Shown piece after piece: positions 39,901 to 47,660 of a DNA stretch of 64,000 bases. The position numbers were made by a program, and so were the translations under genes. Source of the DNA: Pantoea dispersa (GTDB taxonomy: Bacteria > Pseudomonadota > Gammaproteobacteria > Enterobacterales > Enterobacteriaceae); NCBI RefSeq assembly GCF_014155765.1, contig NZ_SCKT01000009.1, positions 62,001 to 126,000 on the forward strand, given 5' to 3'. Below the pieces are notes generated by a model, which saw only the letters and a program-made list of their open reading frames with translations, ran no database searches and was not told the origin of the DNA. Each line of letters starts with the position of its first letter. Position 1 is the stretch's first letter.

Positions 39901-42900
39901 CCTCGATGGCGATGTGGTGGCCTCGCTGACGGTCGGCAGCAGCGGTAACTGGAGTTACACCTCTGCGGCACTGAGCGACGGCAGCCATACCTTCAGCGTC
40001 ACGGAAACGGACGCGGCGGGTAACACCGGCGAGGCGCTCAGCGTGACGCTGATCGTTGATGCGACGCCACCGCTGGTGGCCACCAACCTGACCATCACTA
40101 ACGATGTTACCGGCGTCAGCATACCGGCTGGCGGCGCGACTAACGACACCACGCCAACGCTGAGCGGCAGCGCCGAGGCCAACGCCACGGTTAGCGTGTA
40201 TGACGGCAACACGCTGCTCGGCACAGCGCTCGTGAACGGCAGCGGCGCATGGAGCTTTGTCTCACCGACACTGGGTAACGGCGCGCATGCGCTGAGCGTG
40301 GCGGTCACCGATGCGGCGGGCAATACCGGCCCGCGCACCACGCCGGTGACCATCACCGTCGATACCGTTGCGCCGGGCGCGGCCACGCTGGTGGTCACCA
40401 ACGACGTCAGCGGCAGCGTCATCCCGAATGGCGGCGTCACCAGCGATACCACGCCGGTGCTGAGCGGTCGGGCGGAGGCGGGCAGCATCGTCACCGTGCT
40501 GGATGGCACCACGCTGGTCGGTTCCGCGCTGGTGGGCAGTGACGGCAACTGGACGCTGACGCCAGCCACGGCGCTGAGCGAAACGCTCCATACGCTCAAC
40601 GTCACGGTCACCGATGCGGCCGGTAACGTCAGTGCCACCACCAGCGCCACGCTGGTGATCGACGCCACGCCGCCGGTAGCCATCACCGGGCTGGCAGCGG
40701 TGAACAACAACGGCAGCACGCCGGTGGCGATTGCGGCGGGGGGCGTCACTAATGACAGCACGCCACGCCTGAGCGGCACGGCGGAAGCCAACAGCATCGT
40801 GACCATCCGCGATGGTGATACGGTGCTGGGTTCGGTTACCGCGGCCAGCAACGGCAGCTGGAGCTTCGTCACCGCCACCTTGTCTGACGGTTTACACACC
40901 TTCAGCGTGACGGCCACCGATGCGGCAGGCAATACCGGTCCCGCAGCGTCCCTTGCGCTGACCGTCGACACCGCACCGCCGCTGGCGGCAACCGGGCTGA
41001 CGCTGACCAACGACGTCACCGGTGTGGCTATCGTTAATAACGGAGTCACCAACGACAGCACGCCGACGCTGCAGGGCACGGCGGAAGCGAACGCGATTGT
41101 CACGGTTTACGATGGCAACACGCTGCTCGGAACGGTGCAGGCTAACGCCAGCGGTAACTGGAGCTTCGTCTCGCCGACGCTGAGCAATGCCGCCCATGCG
41201 CTGAGCGTGACGGTGACCGACGGCGCGGGCAACGTCAGTCCCCGTTCCGAGGTGATTAACCTCACCGTGGATACGGTGGCGCCAGCGAACACCAGTCTCA
41301 CCATTATTAATGATGCGACCGGTGCCACCATCGTCAACGGCGGCGCGACCAACGACACCACGCCAACGCTGCGCGGCAGCGTCAGCGCGGCGGAGGCCGG
41401 GGCACGCGTCACCATTCTGGACAACGGTCTGGCACTGGGCACGGCGATCGTGCAGGCGGACGGCAGCTGGAGCTTCACGCCACTGGCGGCGCTGAGCGCC
41501 GGGCCGCACCCGATCACGGTGACGGTAACGGATGCGGCAGGTAACGTCAGCGGCACCACCGCGGCCACGGTGATCATCGATACCACGGCACCGGCGGCCA
41601 TCACCAATCTGCTGGCGCTCAACAACAACGGCAGCACGGCGGTGACCATTCCGAATAACGGCGTCACCAACGACAGCACGCCGCTGCTGAGCGGCAACGG
41701 TGAGGCGGGCGCGCGCATCACGGTGTACGACGGCACCACATTGCTGGGCAGCACCACGGTGGGCAGCAACGGCAGCTGGAGCTTCGTGGTGGGCAACGCG
41801 CTGAGCAACGGCAGCCACACGCTGAACGTGACGCAGACCGACCCGGCGGGCAACGTCAGCCCGCAGGTGTCGACCACGCTGATCGTCGATACCGTGGTGC
41901 CGGTCGCCAGTACGCTGACCATCATTGATGACATCAGCGGTACGCCGGTGACGCTGGCGAACGGTGCCTTTACGCGCGATACCACGCCAACGCTGCGCGG
42001 CACCACCGAAGCAGGTGCCGTGGTCACTATCTACGACGGTGCCAGCGCCATTGGTTCTGTGACCGCGGGGAGTGATGGCAGCTGGAGCTTCACCACCGCC
42101 ACGCTGGCGAACGGCGCGCACACGCTGAGCACCACGGTGACCGATGCGGCAGGTAACGTCAGCACCGGCAACATCACGGCGACGGTGAACGTTGATACCC
42201 TGCCTCCGGCGGCGGTAAGCGGGCTGGCGATCAACAGCGCCGGTACCCTTGTCACCGGTAGCGGTGAAGTGGGGGCCACGGTGACGGTGCGCGATGCCAG
42301 CGGCAACGCGCTCGGCACCACCACGGTCGGCAGCGGCGGCAACTGGTCGGTGACGCTCACTACCGCGCAGATCACCGGTGCGCCGCTCTCGGTGATCCAG
42401 ACGGATCGCGCCGGTAACGTCTCGCCGGGGGCCTCGCTGACCGGTGCGATTCGCATCGTGGCGACCAACGACAGCAACGAGGTGGATTACACCAGCACGC
42501 AGGCAACGGTGAACAACGGTACGGTCAGCTCGTCGCACACCGCGCTGCTGACCGTGGGGCTGGGTACGGTGCTCAATGCCAGCGTACTGAACAACGGTAA
42601 TGCTTACCTGTTCAGCGTGGGTAACGATGACAGCCGTAACGTGACGCTCAACGGTTCGGTGACCAGTCTCGGCGTGGCCGCCAACTATTCGTTAAACCTG
42701 TACGAACAGCAGGCGAACGGCTCGTGGCAGTTGATCAGTATCAAGACCAACTACATTAACGCGCTGCTGACGATCGGTACGCTGAAAGGGGCAAACGTCA
42801 CCTATACCGGACTGGGGACCGGCAACTATGCGGTGGTGGTCGCAGCCACCACCAACATTAGTGTGTTGCCAACCACCACGGTAAGTACGGTGTCGGATTT

Positions 42901-43957
42901 CACCACGCTGGCGGTCACCACCGCCGCGACGGTCACCGGTAACCTGCTGACCAACGACACCAGCTCCATCGCCGGGACGATTCCGTCCGGCACGGCAGTG
43001 GCGTCGGTGGGCAGCAGCGCGGTGGCGTCCAGCGGCAATACGGTGATCAACACCACCTACGGTACGCTGACCATTGATGCGAAGGGTAACTACACCTACA
43101 CGCTGAAGGCCGGGCTGGATATCGATACCCTGCCATCCGCAGACACCTTCACCTACTCGGTGCGGGATGCCAGCGGTGCAGTGACCTCGGCGACGCTGAC
43201 GGTGACGTTGCATAACGGTGCGGCCACCGCGCTGTTCGCCACCACTAGTCTGGCGGCGGAAACCACCACCAGCAGCGAGCATGATGCCAGCGGCAGCATC
43301 TGGGGAGACAGCAACGTCAGCCACAGCGGCACGCTGAGCATCCTCAATGAGCACGGCGATCTCACCACCGTGAGCAGCGTGGGCAGCACGGCGGTGGCCG
43401 GGGACTTTGGTGTGCTGACCATCGCCGCCAACGGCAGCTATACCTATACCCTGAACGCGGATGTGAATATCCAGAACATCACGCATAAGGAGGTGTTTAC
43501 CTACACCCTGGCGTCGTCCGACGGCACCATCACCAGCAACACCTTTACCATTGAGCTTCACCCGACCATCACGGGCAGCGCCGCGGCTGACAGCCTCACC
43601 AGCAGCGCCTACGACGACACCATCACCAGCGGTGCCGGCGCAGATACGCTGGTTTATCACCTGCTGAGCAGCGCAGATGCCACCGGCGGCAACGGTCACG
43701 ACACCTGGACCGACTTCAGCGTCGCGCAGGGTGACAAGATCGACGTCAGCAGTCTGCTGATCGGCTGGAATGATTCCACCAGTAATATCAATGACTTTGT
43801 GAAAGTGGATCATACCGCGGACGGCAATACGGTGTTGTCGATTGACCGTGACGGCAGCGGCACGGGGTACAGCAGTACGCAGCTGATTACCCTGGAAGGC
43901 GTAAACGTCTCACTGGAGGAGTTGCTGCAGCAACCGCATCAAAACCACACGGCTTAG
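30932..43957 (+). CDS. Giant BapA-like biofilm adhesin with 36 Ig-like repeats, type I secreted
   Basis: A 4341-residue surface protein. Residues 15-125 match the BapA prefix domain (APSVVKLNLNQADI, SGEVVVIHKFYDANG, GALWWVEDPG). A small hydrophobic stretch (about 130-150) and a Gly/Asp/Asn-rich linker follow. From 171 to about 3840 I count 36 Ig-like repeats of about 102 residues, each opening with variants of TAPAAVSDL, with a middle TNDTTPTLSG core and a DAAGNVS end; the last is short. The C-terminus has VCBS-like modules and a type I secretion target (about 4230-4341: GGNGHDTWTDFSVAQGDK, ending near LEGVNVSLEELL). No signal peptide, as expected. ATG 30974 is an alternative start. Exporter genes follow directly. 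Such proteins drive cell-cell and surface adhesion. Confidence 0.9.
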   Translation: MDAIKLITARDIDKMNNISVTPKGGTIVTEVSGNQVNLTAPSVVKLNLNQADIKSFTRNGSDLVVTTKSGEVVVIHKFYDANGDSDLVLQDDKGALWWVEDPGTEGFQFVSIDSTEGLLAENVTGDGTLTAFGIAGAALAGIGALIAGNNGGGGGGGGDNGGGDNGGGGDTTAPAAVSDLLITDNAGSVQGAITGGTSTDDNTPTLSGTAEAGTIVSIYDGTTLLGTVTVGADGRWSFTTPALGEGQHSLTVTVTDAAGNTSPATSPVDFTVDTQPPAVATDVSLTNNSGGSTTPVPNGSSSDDNTPTLSGRGEAGAVVSVYDGQTLLGTALVGANGNWSFTTPALSNGSHSLTVTLTDAAGNVSAASSPFVVTIQAGLPSTSSSLQITDDSDATLRTLSDGASTKDSTPVLSGLASANAVITLYNGTTLLGSTIADGSGQWRFTPATLADGTYAFRAVATDAAGNVTTSVTLTVTIDTVAPGAAGDLLLTGDSNGSVTPIAAGGSSNDNTLVLSGTAEAGSTVTVRDGNVVLGTAIVASNGSWSFTTPALSDGNHSLTTTVTDSAGNTGPASAAIVVTVDTTAPAAIGDLQVIDNVGASQGPLTSGATTDDNTPTLSGSGEAGALISIYDGSTLLGNTLVGANGSWSFTTPALSNGSHSLTVTQTDAAGNVSSATAEFVVNVDAALPPASASIELVGDSGNTLVSLQNGAVTNDDSPTLAGLTRAGSLVRIFDGGDLLGSTTADGNGQWSFALSNLSEGGHAFSATITDVDGNVIDTVTLNITVDTTPPAAASDLALLNDAGSTAQPVTGGSAINDATPLLSGTAEAGSIVTIRDGNTVLGSVSVGSNGSWSFTRPALGEGNHSLSTTVTDAAGNVSPASTPIAFSVDTTAPAAVSGLQVTDNAGSATGALASGQTTDDRTPTLSGSAEAGAVVRIYDGTTLLGSVTAGSNGSWSFTPDALTNGQHSLTTTVTDAAGNVSPASPVFTVNIEAGVPATSSLLIVTDDNGSTLVELANNDSTTDSTPILSGQAGAGDLVTLYNGSTVLGSVVAGSNGQWSFTPAALADGTYAFRASADNGSGTVTDSPVITITIDTVAPAAPTGIQLTNDDGDPLGTGSTNVSAPTLSGSGEAGGVVIISDGGTVIGSTTVGNDGNWSFITPPLSDGSHSLTSTVTDAAGNTGPASTPVTVTVDTQAPAAAGNLQLSNGDGTPVAAGGSTNDTMPTLSGTAEPGSTVTVSDGDTVLGTATAGSDGSWSFTPTDPLSEGQHNLTSTVTDTAGNTGPGSTAVIVIVDTSSPAVASELLLSNDQSGTPVPVSNGLTNDTTPVLSGRAEPGSTVTISDGDTVLGTATVGNDGSWSFTAPVLAAGDHSLTATVTDTAGNTSEPSAALSFTIDTTTPAAPGNVQLSDDQSGTPVLITSGATNDTTPVLSGSGTAGSTITVSDGNTVLGTTTVNDDGSWSFTPATALGEGPHSLTATETSPAGNTSTPSAPLEVNIDLTDPAPAADLLLVNDQGATPLPIAADGVTNDTTPLFSGSAEPGSLVAIYDNGSVIGSAQADANGNWSFTPDTALEAGTHSLTTIVTDTAGNSGPASDAFDFTIDLTTPTAAADVVLNNDNGETPQPINSGTATNDTTPQLSGTADAGSTVTILDGNTVLGSVLVGAGGTWTFAVPTLSQGEHSLTTTVTSAAGNVSAPSAAIDFTVDTTAPAEPTGLLLVNDEVDPAVPVASGGATNDTTPVLSGSAEPDSVVIVRDNGVIIGSATAGNDGSWRFTPDTALEAGSHSLTASVTDPAGNVGPESAPYTFTVDLTPPAAPVDVVLSNNDGSTLVAIAANGATNDTTPQLSGSATAGSIITVYDGDSTTPIGSVTVGADGSWQFVTGTLDEGDHSLTVTVTDAAGNVSDPSAPISFTVDTTAPDAVVDLLLVNNNVDPATPIASGSNTNDSTPLLSGTAEPNSTIIVYDGQTPIGTATADNDGAWTFSPELTDGSHSLSVTVTDVAGNVSAPSASVAITVDTVAPSAVTQLSVASDNGNGDPVTIPNGGLTSDNTPVLSGSGDPGSLIVITSQNGPVGSVTVGSSGSWSFTPASALSDGSYTLTVVARDAAGNVSAPVTAQLVIDATAPDQVTEISLSNDNGSALVDIPSGSTTSDTTPLLAGVAEPGSTVNILDNGAPIGTAIAGSDGAWSFNVPTLTNAAHSLTVTVTDAAGNTGPASAPITFTVDNQAPAQATLEVNNDNGTDLVLVPDGTFTNDNTPRLSGTAEADSLVTIYDGNVVLGSTTANAAGEWVFLSPVLTDGQHTLTATVTDSLGNVSAPSSSFTVQVDATPPQPVSAVLLQNDNDPDNPVTIANGGATNDNTPLLSGSGEPGALVNVYNGNVLVGSATVDTEGNWSLNTSPLDNGNYTLTVVVSDNAGNVSDPVSIGVTVNTVGPDPVLSFEVNANNGPTALPLVDGSFTNDTTPVLSGTAQAGAIINLLQDDTVIGSVVADANGVWRFETSALQDGSYAFSVQVVDAAGNVSEPVGPVNVTIDTLVPDAVPDLVVADNVGGTTGPLDDGASTDDNTPTLSGTAEAGSTVSIYDGTTLLGTALAGSGGAWSFTPSILRNGEHNFTVTVSDPAGNVSAATPVFNLNIQADLPPATSTLQITDDSGPMPVTLANNAVTRDTTPTFSGSALAGQLIRIYDDATDTVIGSVTADANGQWSFTPTLAEGSYAYYITAQNPGGDEGTPSATLSFTVDTTAPAVAADVVISNDRSGTAVPISDGSVINDNTPVLSGSADVGSLVTVYDGNTAIASVVVGAGGSWTLTTPALSEGAHALSVGVSDAAGNSSDRTPALSFTVDSIAPNASTLVITNDDTAQPVLNGGYSSDATPTLSGVAEAGSTVTILNNGDVLTTLTVPSSGNWSYTPATALSEGSHTLSVSVTDAAGNVSTSTSATVIVDTLAPDDLTLTASNNNGSTPVTIADGDTTNDNTPLLRGVAEAGSVVTIRLDGDVVASLTVGSSGNWSYTSAALSDGSHTFSVTETDAAGNTGEALSVTLIVDATPPLVATNLTITNDVTGVSIPAGGATNDTTPTLSGSAEANATVSVYDGNTLLGTALVNGSGAWSFVSPTLGNGAHALSVAVTDAAGNTGPRTTPVTITVDTVAPGAATLVVTNDVSGSVIPNGGVTSDTTPVLSGRAEAGSIVTVLDGTTLVGSALVGSDGNWTLTPATALSETLHTLNVTVTDAAGNVSATTSATLVIDATPPVAITGLAAVNNNGSTPVAIAAGGVTNDSTPRLSGTAEANSIVTIRDGDTVLGSVTAASNGSWSFVTATLSDGLHTFSVTATDAAGNTGPAASLALTVDTAPPLAATGLTLTNDVTGVAIVNNGVTNDSTPTLQGTAEANAIVTVYDGNTLLGTVQANASGNWSFVSPTLSNAAHALSVTVTDGAGNVSPRSEVINLTVDTVAPANTSLTIINDATGATIVNGGATNDTTPTLRGSVSAAEAGARVTILDNGLALGTAIVQADGSWSFTPLAALSAGPHPITVTVTDAAGNVSGTTAATVIIDTTAPAAITNLLALNNNGSTAVTIPNNGVTNDSTPLLSGNGEAGARITVYDGTTLLGSTTVGSNGSWSFVVGNALSNGSHTLNVTQTDPAGNVSPQVSTTLIVDTVVPVASTLTIIDDISGTPVTLANGAFTRDTTPTLRGTTEAGAVVTIYDGASAIGSVTAGSDGSWSFTTATLANGAHTLSTTVTDAAGNVSTGNITATVNVDTLPPAAVSGLAINSAGTLVTGSGEVGATVTVRDASGNALGTTTVGSGGNWSVTLTTAQITGAPLSVIQTDRAGNVSPGASLTGAIRIVATNDSNEVDYTSTQATVNNGTVSSSHTALLTVGLGTVLNASVLNNGNAYLFSVGNDDSRNVTLNGSVTSLGVAANYSLNLYEQQANGSWQLISIKTNYINALLTIGTLKGANVTYTGLGTGNYAVVVAATTNISVLPTTTVSTVSDFTTLAVTTAATVTGNLLTNDTSSIAGTIPSGTAVASVGSSAVASSGNTVINTTYGTLTIDAKGNYTYTLKAGLDIDTLPSADTFTYSVRDASGAVTSATLTVTLHNGAATALFATTSLAAETTTSSEHDASGSIWGDSNVSHSGTLSILNEHGDLTTVSSVGSTAVAGDFGVLTIAANGSYTYTLNADVNIQNITHKEVFTYTLASSDGTITSNTFTIELHPTITGSAAADSLTSSAYDDTITSGAGADTLVYHLLSSADATGGNGHDTWTDFSVAQGDKIDVSSLLIGWNDSTSNINDFVKVDHTADGNTVLSIDRDGSGTGYSSTQLITLEGVNVSLEELLQQPHQNHTA

Positions 43958-44028
43958 TGGGTGTAACGCAGGGAAGCATAACGGGCACAGGGAGGTGCCC
44001 CTTTCTCTCTTTTACTGGTGAACAATCG

Positions 44029-45480
44029 ATGGATCTGATGCAATCAGGCGCAACAACTCGCCGTACCTGTAAGCTCAGCGCCCTGTGTGCTGGCATTGTG
44101 TTTTTTCACAGTTCTCATCTTATGGCTGCCAGTGATGCCGTGACGCAGGCGGGGCGCATAACCTCAGCCGGTCTGGCGCAGCAGCAGGATCTTCCCTCCT
44201 TAACCGGTCAGGTGGCCGAACCCGCGCTGGCTAACGTGCCGGATACCTTAACCCTTAACCAGGCCGTACAGCGCGCCATCCAGTGGCATCCGGACATCGC
44301 CCAGGCAATTGGCAAAATGCTGGAGCAGGCCAGCCAGGTCGATGTGGCGCAGGCCAAATACTACCCGCAAATCAGCGCCGGCATGAACAACGGCTACAGC
44401 AACGCCTACAGCGAGAAAGGCTTCAGCCCGTCATTTGTGCTGTCGGTATCACAGATGCTGTATGACTTCGGCAAAGTCAGCAGTTCGGTGCGCTCCGCCG
44501 AAGCCGGGGTGGCGCAGGAGCAGGCCAGCGTGCTGGTGAGTATCGATACCGTCGCGCACGACACCGCCGCCGCGCTGGTGCAGGTGCAGGGCTATCAGCA
44601 GCTGGTGAAGATCGCCCAGGATCAGCTGACTGCGCTGAGTAAGATTGGCGATCTGGCGCGTCAGCGCAATGAAGAGGGGGCGGCATCGCTCTCGGACGCC
44701 ACCCAGACCGACGCGCGTATCGAAGGCGCGCGCACCACGCTGACCCAGTATCAGGCCAGCCTCAACCGCTGGCGTGCCACGCTGGCCAGCTATCTCGGCT
44801 GGCCACTGGTGAAAAAGGTCAGCGATGCGTTTCCGCCCAGCCTGACGCGCGCCTGCGCGGTGGGCAAAGCTGACGACAAATCCAATCCGGCGGTGCTGGC
44901 GGCGTGGGCGCAGGCGCGGCAGGCGCAGGCCAAACTGGATAACGCCAACGCGCAGAATTTACCCACCATTTCGCTGGAACCGCAGGTCACGCATTACCTC
45001 AACAATCACTACTCCGGCAGCGAAACGCTCGACCGCACCCAGTATTCCGCGTTCGTCAAAGTTGAGATGCCGCTGTATCAGGGCGGCGGCATTACCGCGG
45101 CGCGCGATGCGGCGGCCAGCGCGCTGCAGGCGGCCAATGCGGCGGTGAACTCGGCGCGCCTCAAAGCGCAGCAGCAGCTCAGCGAATCGCAAACCGAAGC
45201 GCTGAGCCTGTCGCAGAGCCTGGCGATCATGTCCCGTCAGCAGACGCTGGGCGAGAAGACGCAGCAGCTGTATCAGGATCAGTATCTGCAGCTTGGCACC
45301 CGTCCGCTGCTGGACGTGCTCAACGCCGAACAGGAAGTGTTTCAGACGCGCTTCGCCATGCAGCAAACCATTAGTCAGTTACGTTCACTGCAGCTCGACT
45401 GCTTATACAGCACCGGGCAGATGCGGTCAGCGTTTGCGCTGAATAACCAGCGCATCCAGTCCGTGGAGATCCAGCCATGA
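44029..45480 (+). CDS. TolC-family outer membrane channel of the adhesin exporter (BapB/LapE-like)
   Basis: Outer-membrane efflux protein of 483 residues. I start at ATG 44029 (GGTGA six bases before); the frame runs back to GTG 43957, overlapping the adhesin stop, but those residues are not signal-like. A Sec signal lies at about 12-33. Two OEP repeats follow with long coiled helices, for example LNQAVQRAIQWHPDIAQA near 78 and the LGTRPLLDVLNAEQEVFQTR segment near 425, a strong LapE/AggA-type mark. It provides the outer-membrane duct for the 4341-residue adhesin. Its stop overlaps the ABC transporter start (ATGA). Confidence 0.9.
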   Translation: MDLMQSGATTRRTCKLSALCAGIVFFHSSHLMAASDAVTQAGRITSAGLAQQQDLPSLTGQVAEPALANVPDTLTLNQAVQRAIQWHPDIAQAIGKMLEQASQVDVAQAKYYPQISAGMNNGYSNAYSEKGFSPSFVLSVSQMLYDFGKVSSSVRSAEAGVAQEQASVLVSIDTVAHDTAAALVQVQGYQQLVKIAQDQLTALSKIGDLARQRNEEGAASLSDATQTDARIEGARTTLTQYQASLNRWRATLASYLGWPLVKKVSDAFPPSLTRACAVGKADDKSNPAVLAAWAQARQAQAKLDNANAQNLPTISLEPQVTHYLNNHYSGSETLDRTQYSAFVKVEMPLYQGGGITAARDAAASALQAANAAVNSARLKAQQQLSESQTEALSLSQSLAIMSRQQTLGEKTQQLYQDQYLQLGTRPLLDVLNAEQEVFQTRFAMQQTISQLRSLQLDCLYSTGQMRSAFALNNQRIQSVEIQP

Positions 45481-47660
45481 CGCAATTACAGATTCCGGAC
45501 GCACCCAATGGCAATCCCGCCAGCGCCGCCGGTGGCGAGGTGCCGCTACACGGCTGGGCCACCGCCATTATTCTCATCGCGACCCATTATCGCCTGCCGT
45601 GCTCGCCGGGCATGATCATGGCTGCCAGCGAATGGCAGGGCAAACAGTCACGTGATAAAGCGCTGCGCCATCTGGCGCGTCAGGCCGGACTGTCGCTGCA
45701 GCTGTATGAAGAGCATCAGTGGGAGATCAGCAGCTGGCGCTTGCCGCTGGCGGTGGAACTGAGCGACGGCCAGGTTGGCGTCATCACCAGCTTTGATGGC
45801 GATGACACGGTGCGCGTGCACCTGGCCGGCGATGAACAACCGGCGCCGATCGCGCTGAACACGCTGCTGCCGCAGATCCGCTACGCCGCGGCGCTGCGCC
45901 CGGTGACGGCCGCCAAAGATAGCCGTGTCGATCGCTATCTCGCCACGGTCAGACCCGACTGGCTGCGCCGTCTGGTGCTGCACGACATGCGTCCTTACGG
46001 CTACGTGATGCTGGGATCGTTCCTGATCAACCTGCTGGCGCTGGTCGGCATCATCTTCTCGATGCAGGTGTACGATCGGGTGATCCCGGCGCAGTCGTAC
46101 CCCACGCTGTACGTGCTATATATCGGGGTGATCCTCTCGGTGGTGTTCACCTATATTCTGCGCGTCGGTCGCGATCACGTCACCGATCTGCTCGGCAAGC
46201 GCGCCGATATGCGCGTCTCCGATCGCGTGTTCGGCCACGCGCTGCGGCTGCGTAACAGCGCGGTGCCGCGATCGACCGGCACCTTTATCTCGCAGCTGCG
46301 CGAGCTGGAAGCGGTGCGCGAAATGGTGACGTCGACCACGGTGACGGCGATCGTCGATATGCCGTTCTTCCTGCTGTTTATGCTGGTGATGGCGATCATC
46401 GCGCCGCAGCTGGCGTGGATCGCGCCGGTGGCAGTGCTGCTGATGATCCTGCCCGGCGTGCTGAGCCAGAAAAAACTGGCGAAGCTGGCGCAGCAAAACC
46501 TGAAGGAGTCGACGCTGCGCAACGCGGTGCTGGTGGAGAGCGTGCAGGGGCTGGAAGATATCAAGCTGATGCAGGCGGAGGATCGCTTTCTGCAGCAGTG
46601 GAACAGCTATATCCGCATCACCGCGCAGTCGGGCGTCGAGATGCGCAAAGTGATGCATGCGCTGATCAGCTGGGGCGTCACCATTCAGGGGCTGGTGTAC
46701 GCCAGCGTGATCGTGGTCGGTGCGCCGATGGTGATCAACGGCGATATCACCACCGGGGCGATTGTCGCCGCGTCGCTGCTGTCCTCACGCATGATTGCGC
46801 CGATGGCGACGCTGTGTGGCGTGCTGGCGCGCTGGCAGCAGGTAAAAGCGGCGAAGAGCAGCCTCGATGCGCTGATGAATCTGCCGGTGGAGAACAGTAA
46901 AGACGAAACGCGCATTCACTGTCCGGTGCTGTTTGGTCACTATCAGTTCACCGATGCCATGTTCCGCTACTACAGCGATTCGCTGACCGTGGCGCTGCGC
47001 ATCAGGACGCTGACCATCAAGCCAGGCGAGCGCATCGCCGTGCTGGGGCGCAACGGCTCCGGCAAATCCACGCTGCTGCAGGCGATGGCCGGCGGCATGG
47101 ATCTGGTGGGCGGCGAGCTGCGGCTGGATAACCTCAGCCTGCCGCATATTGATGTCGCGGACGTGCGGCGCAACGTCGGGCTGCTGACGCAAAACGCGCG
47201 GCTGTTCCACGGTACGCTGCGGGAAAACCTCACCATGGGCGCGGCGCACGCCACCGACGAAGCGATTTTTGCCGCGCTGACGGTCAGTGGCGGGGCCGAT
47301 TTTATTCGTCGTCTGCCGCTCGGGCTCGATCATCCGGTAATGGAGGGCGGCGTCGGGCTGTCCGGCGGCCAGCGCCAGTCGCTGCTGCTGGCGCGCATGC
47401 TGCTGCGCGATCCTAATATCGTGCTGCTGGATGAGCCGACGGCTTCGCTCGACGATCATACCGAGAAAGATTTTATTGAGCGGCTGGGCGCCTGGCTGAA
47501 TGGCCGCACGCTGATCGTGGCGACGCACCGCGCGGCGATTCTGTCGCTGGTGGATCGCATACTGGTGCTGAAAGAGGGGCAGCTGGTAATGGACAGCCCG
47601 AAAGAGAACGCGCTGCCGGCACCGCGCGCCAGCGGAGCGGCGGGGGAGGGACAGGCATGA
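45477..47660 (+). CDS. Type I secretion ABC transporter with degenerate C39 domain (BapC/LapB-like)
   Basis: Inner-membrane exporter ATPase of 727 residues. The N-terminal C39-like domain (about 20-145) lacks the catalytic cysteine and histidine (GQVGVITSF where peptidases have a histidine), so it should bind the substrate without cutting it, as in HlyB and LapB. Six membrane helices span about 175-450. The nucleotide domain carries Walker A GRNGSGKS near 525, signature LSGGQRQ near 626 and Walker B NIVLLDEPTASLD near 646. It overlaps both neighbours by four bases (ATGA), so the exporter genes are translated as a unit. Confidence 0.92.
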   Translation: MTQLQIPDAPNGNPASAAGGEVPLHGWATAIILIATHYRLPCSPGMIMAASEWQGKQSRDKALRHLARQAGLSLQLYEEHQWEISSWRLPLAVELSDGQVGVITSFDGDDTVRVHLAGDEQPAPIALNTLLPQIRYAAALRPVTAAKDSRVDRYLATVRPDWLRRLVLHDMRPYGYVMLGSFLINLLALVGIIFSMQVYDRVIPAQSYPTLYVLYIGVILSVVFTYILRVGRDHVTDLLGKRADMRVSDRVFGHALRLRNSAVPRSTGTFISQLRELEAVREMVTSTTVTAIVDMPFFLLFMLVMAIIAPQLAWIAPVAVLLMILPGVLSQKKLAKLAQQNLKESTLRNAVLVESVQGLEDIKLMQAEDRFLQQWNSYIRITAQSGVEMRKVMHALISWGVTIQGLVYASVIVVGAPMVINGDITTGAIVAASLLSSRMIAPMATLCGVLARWQQVKAAKSSLDALMNLPVENSKDETRIHCPVLFGHYQFTDAMFRYYSDSLTVALRIRTLTIKPGERIAVLGRNGSGKSTLLQAMAGGMDLVGGELRLDNLSLPHIDVADVRRNVGLLTQNARLFHGTLRENLTMGAAHATDEAIFAALTVSGGADFIRRLPLGLDHPVMEGGVGLSGGQRQSLLLARMLLRDPNIVLLDEPTASLDDHTEKDFIERLGAWLNGRTLIVATHRAAILSLVDRILVLKEGQLVMDSPKENALPAPRASGAAGEGQA

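Noticed and set aside
31441-42460. Adhesin repeats as recent tandem DNA duplication or assembly artefact
   Set aside because: The 36 units differ clearly from each other in sequence while keeping the same protein pattern, so they are old, diverged repeats.
31165-43813. Long minus-strand open frames opposite the adhesin repeats, several over 300 codons
   Set aside because: They are low-complexity mirror translations of the repeated Ig-like sequence, rich in Ser/Val/Pro or Arg/Ala, with no ribosome sites and no family resemblance.
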